Source: a bacterium (lineage in GTDB: Bacteria; Bacteroidota; Bacteroidia; Bacteroidales; Muribaculaceae). From it: 19,356 nucleotides of DNA. A model generated the notes under the pieces. The model had not been told where the DNA came from. It saw nothing but the letters and a program-made list of their open reading frames with translations, and did no database searches. The stretch's first letter is position 1, and each line of letters opens with the position of its first letter. The stretch spans positions 1 through 19,356 of the forward strand of contig SFWW01000026.1 of NCBI GenBank assembly GCA_004559845.1, in the 5' to 3' direction. The translations under genes and the position numbers were made by a program. Below, piece after piece: positions 6,777 through 14,054 of the stretch.

Positions 6777-7841
6777 ATGAACAAACTTTTCAAATTTGCA
6801 ATCGCTGTGGTGACTGTGTGCTGCGCTTTAACGGCATACGCCGGCAGCAGATGGAGCGAACAAAAAGCCAATGAATGGTATGCATCGCTACCGTGGATGT
6901 CGGGGTGCAACTACAATCCCGCATGCGCCATCAATCAAATTGAAATGTGGCACCCGCAAACCTTTAATCCGGCACAAATCGATAAAGAACTGCAATGGGC
7001 TGAAGAACTGGGATTCACCACGATGCGTGTGTTTCTCAGCAGTGTGGTGTGGAAAAACGACCCCATCGGCTTTAAGCAACGCATTCACACCTTCCTCACC
7101 ATTTGTCAGCGCCATGGCATCCGACCCATGCTGGTGTTTTTCGACGATTGCTGGAATGAAGAATCCACCTACGGACTTCAACCACTCCCCAAACCGGGCG
7201 TACATAATTCGGGGTGGGTGAAAGACCCTTCGCTGAGTCTGCGCAACGAACCTGAATCGCTCTATCCCGTGCTCAAAGCATATATGCAAGACGTAATGCG
7301 CCATTTTGCCAACGACCAGCGCGTGCTGCTCTGGGACCTCTACAATGAGCCGGGCAACATCCCCGCTGCCCTACAACCACAATCGATGGCGCTGCTGAAA
7401 CTGGCATTTGAATGGGCACGTGAAGTGAACGTGTCACAACCTATCACTTCGGGAATTTGGAGCCAAAAATTGAAAGAATTTAATGATTTTCAAGTGGCTA
7501 ACTCCGACGTTATCTCGTTTCACTGCTACAAAAATGCCGAACTCACGCAGGCGTGCATCGACTCGCTGCGACCCCTCAACCGTCCGCTCATCTGCACCGA
7601 ATATATGGCACGCAAACACAGTAGCACGTTCCAAACCATTATGCCGATATTCAAAAAGGAAAAAGTGATGGCTATCAACTGGGGATTTGTGGCAGGAAAA
7701 ACCAACACCATTTTTGCTTGGGACGAAAAAATGCCCGACAAAATTGAACCACCGCTCTGGTTCCACGATATCCTCCGACAAGACGCCTCACCATTCGACC
7801 CGGAAGAAGTGAAAACAATCAAACGTCTCAACGCCAAATAA
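6777..7841 (+). CDS. secreted clan-A glycoside hydrolase (cellulase/GH5-like TIM barrel)
   Basis: A 354-residue protein with a signal peptide (positively charged MNKLFKF, hydrophobic 8-20, probable signal peptidase I cleavage after AYA, residue 22). It has the (beta/alpha)8 pattern of clan GH-A: strand 4 ends in LWDLYNEPGN with the acid/base Glu191, and strand 7 in LICTEYMAR with the nucleophile Glu275. Both are about 84 residues apart, as in GH5 and related families. The WxxG and AINWGFV aromatic positions fit sugar binding. It should hydrolyse a beta-linked polysaccharide or oligosaccharide in the periplasm or at the surface; the substrate cannot be read from the sequence. No SusC/SusD pair is adjacent, so this is an orphan enzyme rather than part of a visible polysaccharide utilisation locus. 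Confidence 0.85.
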   Translation: MNKLFKFAIAVVTVCCALTAYAGSRWSEQKANEWYASLPWMSGCNYNPACAINQIEMWHPQTFNPAQIDKELQWAEELGFTTMRVFLSSVVWKNDPIGFKQRIHTFLTICQRHGIRPMLVFFDDCWNEESTYGLQPLPKPGVHNSGWVKDPSLSLRNEPESLYPVLKAYMQDVMRHFANDQRVLLWDLYNEPGNIPAALQPQSMALLKLAFEWAREVNVSQPITSGIWSQKLKEFNDFQVANSDVISFHCYKNAELTQACIDSLRPLNRPLICTEYMARKHSSTFQTIMPIFKKEKVMAINWGFVAGKTNTIFAWDEKMPDKIEPPLWFHDILRQDASPFDPEEVKTIKRLNAK

Positions 7842-8004
7842 CGCTCTCAAATACGAATTGCTTATACTTGTATAAGAGTGTGGAAATGTGTTTAAGATAG
7901 TTAAATTCGGAATAAAAGGGATTAAAAGTGTATATTTAAGCGCAAATTTAATATTTGTTAGTGATTATTTACATTATTTTAGTTTTTAATCCAAAAATTC
8001 GTAG

Positions 8005-8012
8005 TAACTTTG
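8005..8012 (+). promoter_or_regulatory. -7 element TAACTTTG
   Basis: TAACTTTG fits TAnnTTTG. The -33 position is AT-rich without a clear TTTG. It points to the region 8018-8205, which has no protein gene. Confidence 0.45.
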
Positions 8013-8017
8013 GACCG

Positions 8018-8205
8018 TGAAACAAAAAGATTATTGATAAATACCCTTCAATACAATACTATTAAATAACTTTCAATACTATTGACATCTTTTGTGAATC
8101 ATATTGCTTGCAATATGATCACAGCAAGAAAGGCTAACAAAAATTATATACTTGAATTTTGGTTATGATAGAGGTGTGCTTTTGTGAAAAAGTGCACTTT
8201 TATTT
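8018..8205 (+). ncRNA. candidate non-coding RNA (about 190 nt)
   Basis: From the -7 box at 8005-8012 a transcript would start near 8018 and end at a terminator-like hairpin at 8174-8205. It contains a near-repeat of TTCAATACTATT (8047-8063 and 8081-8093) and a perfect 10-bp stem ATCATATTGC-tt-GCAATATGAT (8098-8119), extended by TGTG/CACA with one bulged A. There is no credible open frame. The size is near that of 6S RNA, but I cannot see the paired 5' and 3' ends expected of 6S, so no family is assigned. Confidence 0.4.
8174..8205 (+). terminator. terminator-like hairpin with U-rich tail
   Basis: GTGTGCTTTT (8174-8183) pairs with AAAAGTGCAC (8188-8197) with two G-T pairs across the loop GTGA, followed by TTTTATTTTT. 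Confidence 0.5.
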
Positions 8206-8388
8206 TTATACCCACCGCCACACTGCTTCAATGCCACCCACGGCCCCCCGACTTTATTTCTCTTTCATCCATCCCAAGCCACCAATCCATCCACAAAATT
8301 CGGACAAAAAAACGCATACGAACCTAAATCACAAACTTAACATTCATGATTTCAATCAAATACGCTTCAAAAAAAACGCTGCGGGAAA

Positions 8389-9201
8389 TTATTTCTTTTT
8401 ATCGGCTTCAGCTTGTTTTTTTTCTAAGCGAGCTGCTTTACGCGCTGCCTTTTCTTCTTCTTTACGCACTCCTTCAAGGTAGTGTGCAATGGCAGCTGCC
8501 ATCGAGGGATATTCCGGCGAGGTGGTAATATCGAGTGTAAGCCCCGAATTTTTCACCTCTTCGATGGTTTTTTGCCCCATGCAAGCAAGGAGTTTACCGT
8601 TTTCTTTTTGGTTGAAATCGGGAAAACTTTGCAGCAGGCTTTTCACTCCGGAAGGGGTAAAAAGGGCGATAATGTCGTAGTTAAATTCCTCATCTTTTGG
8701 GAAAGGATTGCTCACCGTGCGATACATCACCGCTTTGGTGTTGGGCAAATTATGTTCTTCAAGGTTGAGTTTTGAATCGTGCACATCAGCCACGGGATAG
8801 AGATATTTCTCATTTTTATGCTTTTCGATGAGCGGAATAAGTCCTTCAGCCTTACCATTTTCGCTAAAAAAGATTTTGCGCTTGCGATACACGATATAGG
8901 TTTGCAAATAGCGAGCCACCACTTCCGAGATGCAGAAATATTTCATTGTTTCGGGCACTTCAAAGCGCAGTTCTTTTGCCAATCTGAAATAGTGGTCGAT
9001 AGCGGTCCGAGCAGTAAATATCACGGCAGTGTAGTCAGCAATATTAATTTTTTGCTGACGGAATTCTTTTCCGGAAAGACCTTCTACCTTAATAAAGGGG
9101 CGAAATTCGACGCTTACATCAAAATTCTTCTCAAGATTGTAATACGGAGATTTGTCGCTCGCCGGCTTCGGTTGGGAAACCAAGATTCTCTTAATATTCA
9201 C
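8389..9201 (-). CDS. hemD: uroporphyrinogen-III synthase
   Basis: A 270-residue protein with the two-lobed HemD fold. It cyclises hydroxymethylbilane to uroporphyrinogen III with inversion of ring D, in the tetrapyrrole pathway. Recognisable blocks are RILVSQPKP at the N terminus, YTAVIFTARTAIDHYF (about 57-72), YDIIALFTPSGVKSLLQ (about 175-191) and CMGQKTIEEVKNSGLT near the end; TPSG is the typical loop of the second lobe. As in other Bacteroidota it is adjacent to a DUF4271 gene. The last 30 residues are a highly charged Lys/Glu/Ala helix (EEEKAARKAARLEKKQ), probably a flexible or coiled tail. It is the last gene of a three-gene minus-strand operon, 12 bp after the DUF4271 stop. Confidence 0.9.
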   Translation of the reverse strand: MNIKRILVSQPKPASDKSPYYNLEKNFDVSVEFRPFIKVEGLSGKEFRQQKINIADYTAVIFTARTAIDHYFRLAKELRFEVPETMKYFCISEVVARYLQTYIVYRKRKIFFSENGKAEGLIPLIEKHKNEKYLYPVADVHDSKLNLEEHNLPNTKAVMYRTVSNPFPKDEEFNYDIIALFTPSGVKSLLQSFPDFNQKENGKLLACMGQKTIEEVKNSGLTLDITTSPEYPSMAAAIAHYLEGVRKEEEKAARKAARLEKKQAEADKKK

Positions 9202-9213
9202 TCGTCTAAATTT

Positions 9214-10065
9214 TTATGACTGTAATAGTGTGCATATTTTCACCAGTGAAATAGCAAATATCACAAGGGGCACAAATTCAACGCTGCAAAGGTACAAAAT
9301 AAAATAGAAAGTGAGGGATATTTTATTGAAAAAAATTCTTAATCCTTTTAAAATGAACACTATTTTCACGAGCAAATAGATGCCGGCGGCGAGCATCAAA
9401 AGCATTTCCATAGCGGATGGAAAGAGCAGCAGGAAGGCGGTGACGGGGAATAGAAGCAAGCCACACACCGATTGAGAGGCGCGAAAACCAATCAGCCACA
9501 ACCTGCGACTTAAACTGTCGGAAAACACATATCCTAAGGTGCCATAAAAAATGTTTTGAAGCAGGTGAAACGCCAAACATGCACCACTGAGAACGCCCAC
9601 ATTCACAAACACATGCGCTTGCATTTCGGCACGCAATTGGGGCAAAAAGTAGCCGATGGCATAAAAGAGGAGGATGCCTTTAAGCACACAGGAATTGAGC
9701 ACCAATGCCATCATCATTCGCATATCGCCCATAGTGTGGGTGGCGAAGGCATTTTCGCGGCGCTTCCGAACGGAGAAGAGGTTGCTACCTAAGTTTTCAA
9801 TATATTTGTAGCCGCTTCTAAAACTCACCACTATCATCAGCATACTCATCAGCAACAGCGACATCGAACCGGTGTCGTAGAGCGGTCCGCGACTGTGAAT
9901 GGTGGGGGCGCTTACCTTGGGTGTTTCCATCACGGGCAACGACTCCACTCGCTGCACCACGGTATCCAACTGCTGTGCAGCCGGAATGCCGGTGGGGTAG
10001 GCGGGGGTGAATTGCACCACTACACTATCGGGGGTGGATGATATGGTGTCGGGGGTGTTAGGCAT
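9214..10065 (-). CDS. DUF4271 integral membrane protein
   Basis: A 283-residue protein with a Pro/Thr-rich N-terminal 60 residues and then about six hydrophobic segments (roughly 67-81, 118-138, 150-175, 188-215, 219-240, 250-278). The block FRSGYKYIENLGSNLFSVRK (82-101) after the first segment is typical of DUF4271 proteins, which in Bacteroidota sit directly upstream of hemD. Function is unknown; the conserved neighbourhood suggests a link to heme supply or to the membrane, but that is inference. The start overlaps the stop of the upstream LOG gene by 8 bases, so translation is probably coupled. Confidence 0.85.
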   Translation of the reverse strand: MPNTPDTISSTPDSVVVQFTPAYPTGIPAAQQLDTVVQRVESLPVMETPKVSAPTIHSRGPLYDTGSMSLLLMSMLMIVVSFRSGYKYIENLGSNLFSVRKRRENAFATHTMGDMRMMMALVLNSCVLKGILLFYAIGYFLPQLRAEMQAHVFVNVGVLSGACLAFHLLQNIFYGTLGYVFSDSLSRRLWLIGFRASQSVCGLLLFPVTAFLLLFPSAMEMLLMLAAGIYLLVKIVFILKGLRIFFNKISLTFYFILYLCSVEFVPLVIFAISLVKICTLLQS

Positions 10066-10657
10066 GGGTCACATCGCGAAGTTTTTCCACCGGTTGTGGA
10101 CCTTCTTTCAATTCTTTTTCCAATTTGAGCAGGGCATCTTTGGGTGTGCGCGCCACCTTCCACAGGCGCGTGTGCGCTGTTTGCATAAAGCCTAACGTGG
10201 CACAGCGGTCTATCATTTCCACCAATGGCTTATAAAAGCCCACCGTGCTGAGCAAAATAATGGGCTTATTGATGATGCCCAACTGCTTCCAAGTGTAAAT
10301 TTCCATCACCTCTTCCAGGGTGCCACAACCGCCGGGAAGCACAATGAAGGCATCAGCCATTTCCACCATTTTTTCTTTACGCGTGTGCATATCCGGCGTA
10401 ACGATGAGTTCGGATAGGCGATTGTAAGCCCAACCATTGTCGACCATAAATTGTGGAATAACACCGGTGGCAAAACCACCATGGTCGAGCACACCATCAC
10501 TCACGGCGCGCATCAGTCCGGCGCTACCCGCACCATTCACACAAGCCCACCCTTGCTGCGCCATCAGCGCACCAAGTTCGTAGGCAGTTTCGGTGAAGGT
10601 GTTTTCAATCCTATCGCTCGAAGCGCCAAACACACATATCTTTCCCTTAATTTCCAT
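10058..10657 (-). CDS. LOG family protein (Rossmann-fold nucleotide 5'-monophosphate phosphoribohydrolase-like)
   Basis: A 199-residue protein of the TIGR00730/LOG family, often misnamed lysine decarboxylase. Signatures: the N-terminal Rossmann strand ICVFGASS (7-14), NGAGSAGLMRAVSDG (41-55), the catalytic R93-K94 (DMHTRKEKM) and PGGCGTLEE (108-116), matching PGGxGTxxE. Characterised relatives release the base from nucleoside 5'-monophosphates, as in cytokinin activation. The physiological substrate in gut Bacteroidales is not established. It is the first gene of the operon with DUF4271 and hemD. A -7 box TATCTTTG ends only 8 bases before the ATG, so the message probably has a very short or no leader. 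Confidence 0.9.
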   Translation of the reverse strand: MEIKGKICVFGASSDRIENTFTETAYELGALMAQQGWACVNGAGSAGLMRAVSDGVLDHGGFATGVIPQFMVDNGWAYNRLSELIVTPDMHTRKEKMVEMADAFIVLPGGCGTLEEVMEIYTWKQLGIINKPIILLSTVGFYKPLVEMIDRCATLGFMQTAHTRLWKVARTPKDALLKLEKELKEGPQPVEKLRDVTHA

Positions 10658-10665
10658 ATACGCTG

Positions 10666-10673
10666 CAAAGATA
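10666..10673 (-). promoter_or_regulatory. -7 element TATCTTTG of the LOG-DUF4271-hemD operon
   Basis: On the minus strand TATCTTTG lies 8 bases before the LOG start codon, so transcription would begin within a few bases of the ATG. A TTG occurs upstream at a shorter-than-usual spacing of about 17 bases. Confidence 0.6.
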
Positions 10674-10990
10674 CCATTTTTTTACCACACAATAGAAATT
10701 ACATCACCAAAATCAACAAATACCCACACAGTTCTTTCATTTTAAACGCCTAAAAGTAGGTCCACACACCTTCCGCCCCCTGTAGAACGATGCCACACCC
10801 ACCGGCAGATAATTGATGCGAAAAAACTCGCTATAGGACAGCGCGTTAACTGTAGGTGAATCGCTAATCTTGGAGCGTTTTACGCACCCATTACTTCGCC
10901 AAAGATGAGCCTCGGGTCGGTTGTGGCAAGTGTTTTGGCATATCGCCAAGCAGTCATCCCCACTGTTATTTTTCTACTGAGCCAAAAAAA
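10674..10990. other. intergenic region, possible recurrent repeat with a dubious 70-codon frame
   Basis: About 10737-10949 is more GC-rich than its surroundings and carries a minus-strand open frame of 70 codons containing YLPVGVASFYRGRKVCG. I have the impression that this peptide recurs as a hypothetical protein in Bacteroidales genomes, which would suggest a repeated intergenic element rather than a gene; I cannot verify it here. A small hairpin TTGGC-atatc-GCCAA lies near 10935-10949. No promoter or start signal supports translation. Confidence 0.35.
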
Positions 10991-11055
10991 CGTAAAATTT
11001 ACGGTTATAATCGCAAAATTTACGCAAAAAATACGGTTATAATCGCAAAATTTAC
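10991..11055 (+). promoter_or_regulatory. tandem 24-bp direct repeats in front of the ATPase-DUF4143 gene
   Basis: Two identical 24-base copies (11000-11023 and 11032-11055; core ACGGTTATAATCGC followed by AAAATTTAC) are 32 bases apart, about three helical turns. A third partial copy, the palindrome CGTAAAATTTACG, is at 10991-11003. The second copy ends directly at the -7 box. The layout fits a regulator-binding site controlling the ATPase gene. Confidence 0.6.
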
Positions 11056-11063
11056 TATTTTTG
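11056..11063 (+). promoter_or_regulatory. -7 element TATTTTTG of the ATPase-DUF4143 gene
   Basis: TATTTTTG fits TAnnTTTG and abuts the second direct repeat. The -33 position falls inside the repeat and lacks TTTG, which suggests that an activator or another sigma factor may be needed. Transcription would start near 11070. Confidence 0.55.
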
Positions 11064-11093
11064 TATCATCAATCATTTTTAATAGCTAAAGGT

Positions 11094-12227
11094 ATGGACT
11101 TCATAGCACGAACTTTACAAGCAAAAATTGAAGAAAGATTGGCTCCCGGAAAAGCAGTGCTCATTTATGGTGCGCGCCGCGTGGGAAAAACGATTCTTCT
11201 AAAGGAAATATTCAATAAAATTGAAGGAAAAAAAATGCTGCTCATCGGTGAAGATATGGATGTGCAGAACATGCTTCAAAATCGCTCTGTGCATCACTAC
11301 CGCCAATTGTTTGAGGGCATGAATTTGCTGGCAATTGATGAAGCACAGTCCATTCCTGAAATTGGGTCGGTGATAAAACTTATTATTGATGAAATACCTC
11401 ATATTCAGGTGATTGCCACAGGTTCGTCGTCGTTCGACTTACTCAACAAAATTGGTGAACCTCTTGTGGGGCGCGCCTCTCAATTTTTGCTCACGCCGTT
11501 TTCCATCAGAGAAATTGCTCAAAAGCAAAATGGAATGGAATTAAGGCAAAATTTGGAGAACAGAATTGTATATGGCAGCTATCCTGAAGTGGTGGGAATG
11601 ACAAGCAATACCATGAAGGAGGAATACCTAAGAGATATTGTGAACGCATATCTGCTCAAAGACATTCTTGCCATCGATGGACTGAGGAATACGGCTAAGA
11701 TGAACCGATTGCTACAACTAGTGGCGTTCCAAATTGGGAGCGAAGTGAGTTATGAGGAATTGGGAAAACAATTAGGAATGCACCGCGAAACGGTGGAAAA
11801 GTATCTCGACTTACTCTCAAAAGTGTTTGTGGTCTACAAATTGGGCGCATTTAGCAGAAACATGCGCAAAGAAGTGTCGAAAGCAGGAAAATGGTATTTC
11901 TACGACAACGGTATCAGAAATGCCATTATTGGCGATTTTAAAGATGCAAATAGCAGGATGGATATGGGAAAACTGTGGGAAAATTTCTTTATCACCGAAA
12001 AATTGAAAGATAACCAAAACCATTTGCTTCACTGTCAATTTCATTTTTGGAGAACATACGACCAACAAGAAATAGATTTGATTGAAGAAAAAAATGAAGT
12101 AATCAATGCCTACGAAATGAAGTGGGGTAAAAAGCTACCTAAAGCCCCTGCGGGATTTATGAAAACCTACACCGGTGCTGATTTCAATGTGGTGAATCCC
12201 GACAACTACTTGGGGTTCTTGAAATAG
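11094..12227 (+). CDS. AAA ATPase with C-terminal DUF4143 (nuclease-like) domain
   Basis: A 377-residue protein. The N-terminal AAA_14 domain has Walker A GARRVGKT (26-33), Walker B LLAIDEAQ (78-85) and a sensor-1-like VIATGSSS (106-113). The middle holds a winged-helix-like segment (SYEELGKQLGMHRETVEKYLDLL, 219-241). The C-terminal DUF4143 region shows the order E296 (LWENF), E326-I-D328 and E341-M-K343, which resembles a PD-(D/E)xK nuclease core. Such proteins occur in many copies in Bacteroidales; suggested roles include defence or toxin-like activity, but none is proven. The ATG at 11094 is preferred: it follows AAAGG by two bases, whereas a TTG 33 bases upstream overlaps the -7 box. Single gene, convergent with rdgB. 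Confidence 0.88.
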   Translation: MDFIARTLQAKIEERLAPGKAVLIYGARRVGKTILLKEIFNKIEGKKMLLIGEDMDVQNMLQNRSVHHYRQLFEGMNLLAIDEAQSIPEIGSVIKLIIDEIPHIQVIATGSSSFDLLNKIGEPLVGRASQFLLTPFSIREIAQKQNGMELRQNLENRIVYGSYPEVVGMTSNTMKEEYLRDIVNAYLLKDILAIDGLRNTAKMNRLLQLVAFQIGSEVSYEELGKQLGMHRETVEKYLDLLSKVFVVYKLGAFSRNMRKEVSKAGKWYFYDNGIRNAIIGDFKDANSRMDMGKLWENFFITEKLKDNQNHLLHCQFHFWRTYDQQEIDLIEEKNEVINAYEMKWGKKLPKAPAGFMKTYTGADFNVVNPDNYLGFLK

Positions 12228-12313
12228 ATAACTGCATTGCCGGATGTGGCAAATGGGATGAGCAAAAAGGAATCACCTATCGGCTCTTCTAAGAATTTCT
12301 ATCTTCTTCAACT

Positions 12314-12904
12314 TCAAGCAATCGAAGCGAGGAATGCTACCAGCTTTTTCACTGCTCTGCCGCGATGGCTGATGGCATTTTTTTCGTTGGCTTCCATCTG
12401 AGCGAAAGAGCGACCATCGCCTTCATCGGGGCAGAATATCGGGTCGTAGCCAAAGCCGCTATTGCCATGCTTTTCGGTGAGGATGTGACCCTCCACTCGA
12501 CCATCAAAAAGGTGAAGTTCGCCATCCAAAATCAGTGCCACCGCTGTACGAAAGCGAGCTGTGCGCGCCGACATCGGCACTCCCTCCATCTTAGCGAGCA
12601 CCTTACGCATATTGGCTTCGCTATCATGACCCTCGCCGGCATAGCGTGCGCTATACACGCCCGGCTCGCCACCCAGCGCATCAATCTCAAGACACGTGTC
12701 ATCGCTAAAACAGTCGTAGCCGTAATGCTCGTGTATGTAGCGCGCCTTTTGCTCCGCATTGCCTTCAATGGTGGGGCAAGTTTCGGGAATATCGTCGTGA
12801 CAATCAATGTCGTTCAAACTCAAAATTTCAAATCGCTCGCCCACTATTTCCCGCAATTCCTGCAATTTGTGAGCATTATTGGTAGCAAACACTATAGATT
12901 TCAT
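12314..12904 (-). CDS. rdgB: non-canonical purine NTP pyrophosphatase (RdgB/HAM1 family)
   Basis: A 196-residue enzyme that hydrolyses ITP, dITP and XTP to monophosphates and pyrophosphate, keeping deaminated purines out of DNA and RNA. Family signatures: FATNNAHKLQEL at the N terminus (substrate loop), FSDDTCLEIDAL with the catalytic Asp (about 66-77), PGVYSARYAG, GFGYDPIF near residue 150 and SHRGRAVKKL at the end. Length is typical. The ATG at 12904 is chosen over a TTG two codons upstream because MKSIVFATNN is the usual beginning. A minus-strand -7 box lies 72 bases upstream. The convergent ATPase gene ends 86 bases away. Confidence 0.95.
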   Translation of the reverse strand: MKSIVFATNNAHKLQELREIVGERFEILSLNDIDCHDDIPETCPTIEGNAEQKARYIHEHYGYDCFSDDTCLEIDALGGEPGVYSARYAGEGHDSEANMRKVLAKMEGVPMSARTARFRTAVALILDGELHLFDGRVEGHILTEKHGNSGFGYDPIFCPDEGDGRSFAQMEANEKNAISHRGRAVKKLVAFLASIA

Positions 12905-12976
12905 CTGCAATGTGATTTAAAAATATTCATTTCATTTTTAGCAGTTTAATTATTTCAAACCACCAATTTCACCCTG

Positions 12977-12984
12977 CAAAAATA
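12977..12984 (-). promoter_or_regulatory. -7 element TATTTTTG of rdgB
   Basis: TATTTTTG on the minus strand, giving a leader of about 65 bases before rdgB. The -33 region is a run of T without a clear TTTG. Confidence 0.5.
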
Positions 12985-13163
12985 CACTTTTCTAATAAAA
13001 ATAAAAAACTAAAAACCACACTTTTTTCTTCAAAATCAAAACTCCCCTCAATTGCCTTTAAATCAAATGGATGGGAGTGATTATAGTAAAATAATCACCA
13101 ATTTGGATCATTATATCTATTACAATAATTGATGGAAAATGGAGAAGGCATATAGTGGCAAAT

Positions 13164-13253
13164 CTGTTACAGGGAAAGTTACACATTTTTGTGACGAACT
13201 TTGAAGATGAAAAAGCAACGCAAGACCTTTCTGTTACAGGATTAGAACGTTGC
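13164..13253. repeat. operator-like palindromes (CTGTTACAG twice)
   Basis: CTGTTACAG occurs at 13164-13172 and 13231-13239. The second copy is centred within a larger inverted pair GCAACG (13215-13220) and CGTTGC (13248-13253). Between the copies AAAGTT (13175-13180) and AACTTT (13197-13202) form another inverted pair. No gene start is close on the plus strand. Confidence 0.4.
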
Positions 13254-13301
13254 CAGCCCGCCTCCAGCCATTAGAGCCATCTCCAGCGGGTTCTATGAAT
13301 C

Positions 13302-13376
13302 TTATTCTTCAAGAAGATTGGCTATTTTGCGGGCGTCACGCGGCTCCTTGAGTTTGCAAGTAAAAATTTGTGCCAT
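13302..13376 (-). CDS. possible 24-residue peptide gene
   Basis: An ATG-to-TAA frame on the minus strand encodes a charged peptide (MAQIFTCKLKEPRDARKIAN and four more residues). It is preceded by a -7 element TATATTTG (13413-13420 on the minus strand), giving a leader of about 30 bases. It may be a small peptide, an attenuator leader, or the first codons of a gene that was cut off. No homology is recognised and the frame is short enough to be chance. Confidence 0.3.
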   Translation of the reverse strand: MAQIFTCKLKEPRDARKIANLLEE

Positions 13377-13498
13377 ATTTCTTCTGTTTGTATTTGTTAC
13401 TATTCTCGGTTGCAAATATACGGGTTGTTGTTTATAAGTGTGAATTTTATATTGTTTCAAATTTTAAGCAATATGTTTCATTTCGTTTCATTTTGTCT

Positions 13499-13524
13499 TA
13501 AGCCGGGGTAAATGGCTTATTTTT
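13499..13524 (+). terminator. terminator-like hairpin
   Basis: TAAGCC (13499-13504) pairs with GGCTTA (13514-13519), followed by TTTTTAAA. It sits just left of the transposase-like repeat, with no plus-strand gene upstream, so its role is unclear. Confidence 0.35.
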
Positions 13525-13563
13525 AAACAATATTAACAGGTGTAACTACTATGTAAAGAGGTT

Positions 13564-13727
13564 AAATTTAAAGATGTGATATTTGTCCTTGTAGCAAGTC
13601 CTTTGTAGCGCGCTTTTAATCTCCATCATGCCGTACCTGACCACGGACATGGCTCTGCACCTTGACCGGAGCCTCGAGCAACAACGTCATCAGTTTGATG
13701 CGCGCCAGGTTCATAGATTTTCCAAAA
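13564..13727 (-). pseudogene. left copy of IS4-type transposase remnant (164-bp direct repeat)
   Basis: On the minus strand a frame starting at 13714 reads MNLARIKLMTLLLEA, then VKVQ, and stops after 32 residues (13616). This start resembles the N terminus of IS4-family transposases of Bacteroidota (a recalled similarity, not a search result); the body of the enzyme is missing. The same 164 bases recur at 19193-19356 with four mismatches. The element is probably an eroded insertion sequence marking the left edge of the accessory block. Confidence 0.55.
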
Positions 13728-14054
13728 ATGCTCTTGCGTGATTTGAAAAAGTTTGATAAAGTTAATAATTTCCAAGGATTTATGTAATACTTAACTACTT
13801 GATAACCATTTGATTAAAGTTGATATTTTAACTTTTTGTCATGAACACCACTTTACAAAAGTAACATGCCCATGTGCCAAAACTCGGCACAGTTTTCTAT
13901 TTTATAATAGCAAGGCAGAATCACTAATAATCAAGATTTTACATTTATTTGCAAAAAAAAGTTGCCGTTTCTTTTGAATTTTTTTGAGGATGTTACTATA
14001 TATATATGCGCATAAGCTAAAACGATTATTCATCTTTTAAAACATTTTTATATT

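Larger units (their letters stand above)
7842..8388. other. intergenic region between convergent genes, with a candidate ncRNA
   Basis: A perfect hairpin CTTATAC-tt-GTATAAG (7861-7876) lies 20 bases after the hydrolase stop. The rest is very AT-rich and holds a -7 element, a 22-base palindrome and a terminator-like structure (see separate entries). The segment 8210-8388 is C-rich and then A-rich and shows no feature I can support; open frames there are antisense to the 3' end of hemD. Confidence 0.6.
12985..14054. other. 1.1-kb intergenic region at the left border of the accessory block
   Basis: No ordinary protein gene. It contains palindromes around CTGTTACAG (13164-13253), a possible 24-residue minus-strand peptide gene (13302-13376), a terminator-like hairpin (13499-13524), the left transposase-like remnant (13564-13727) and a hairpin TGTGCC-aaaactc-GGCACA (13872-13890). 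The 13891-14030 stretch is AT-rich with T and A runs leading to the first array gene. Confidence 0.6.

Noticed and set aside
8098..8119. CRP-like site (TGTGA and TCACA around the palindrome)
   Set aside because: The half-sites are 21 bases apart instead of 6, so this is better read as an RNA hairpin.
8159..8482. 107-codon plus-strand open frame after the hydrolase
   Set aside because: It runs across the terminator-like hairpin and antisense into the Lys-rich end of hemD; its composition (His/Pro/Ser-rich) is not protein-like.
10737..10949. 70-codon minus-strand open frame
   Set aside because: No start signal or promoter; the sequence looks like a repeated intergenic element, and I cannot confirm that it is translated. 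It is described only as part of the gap.
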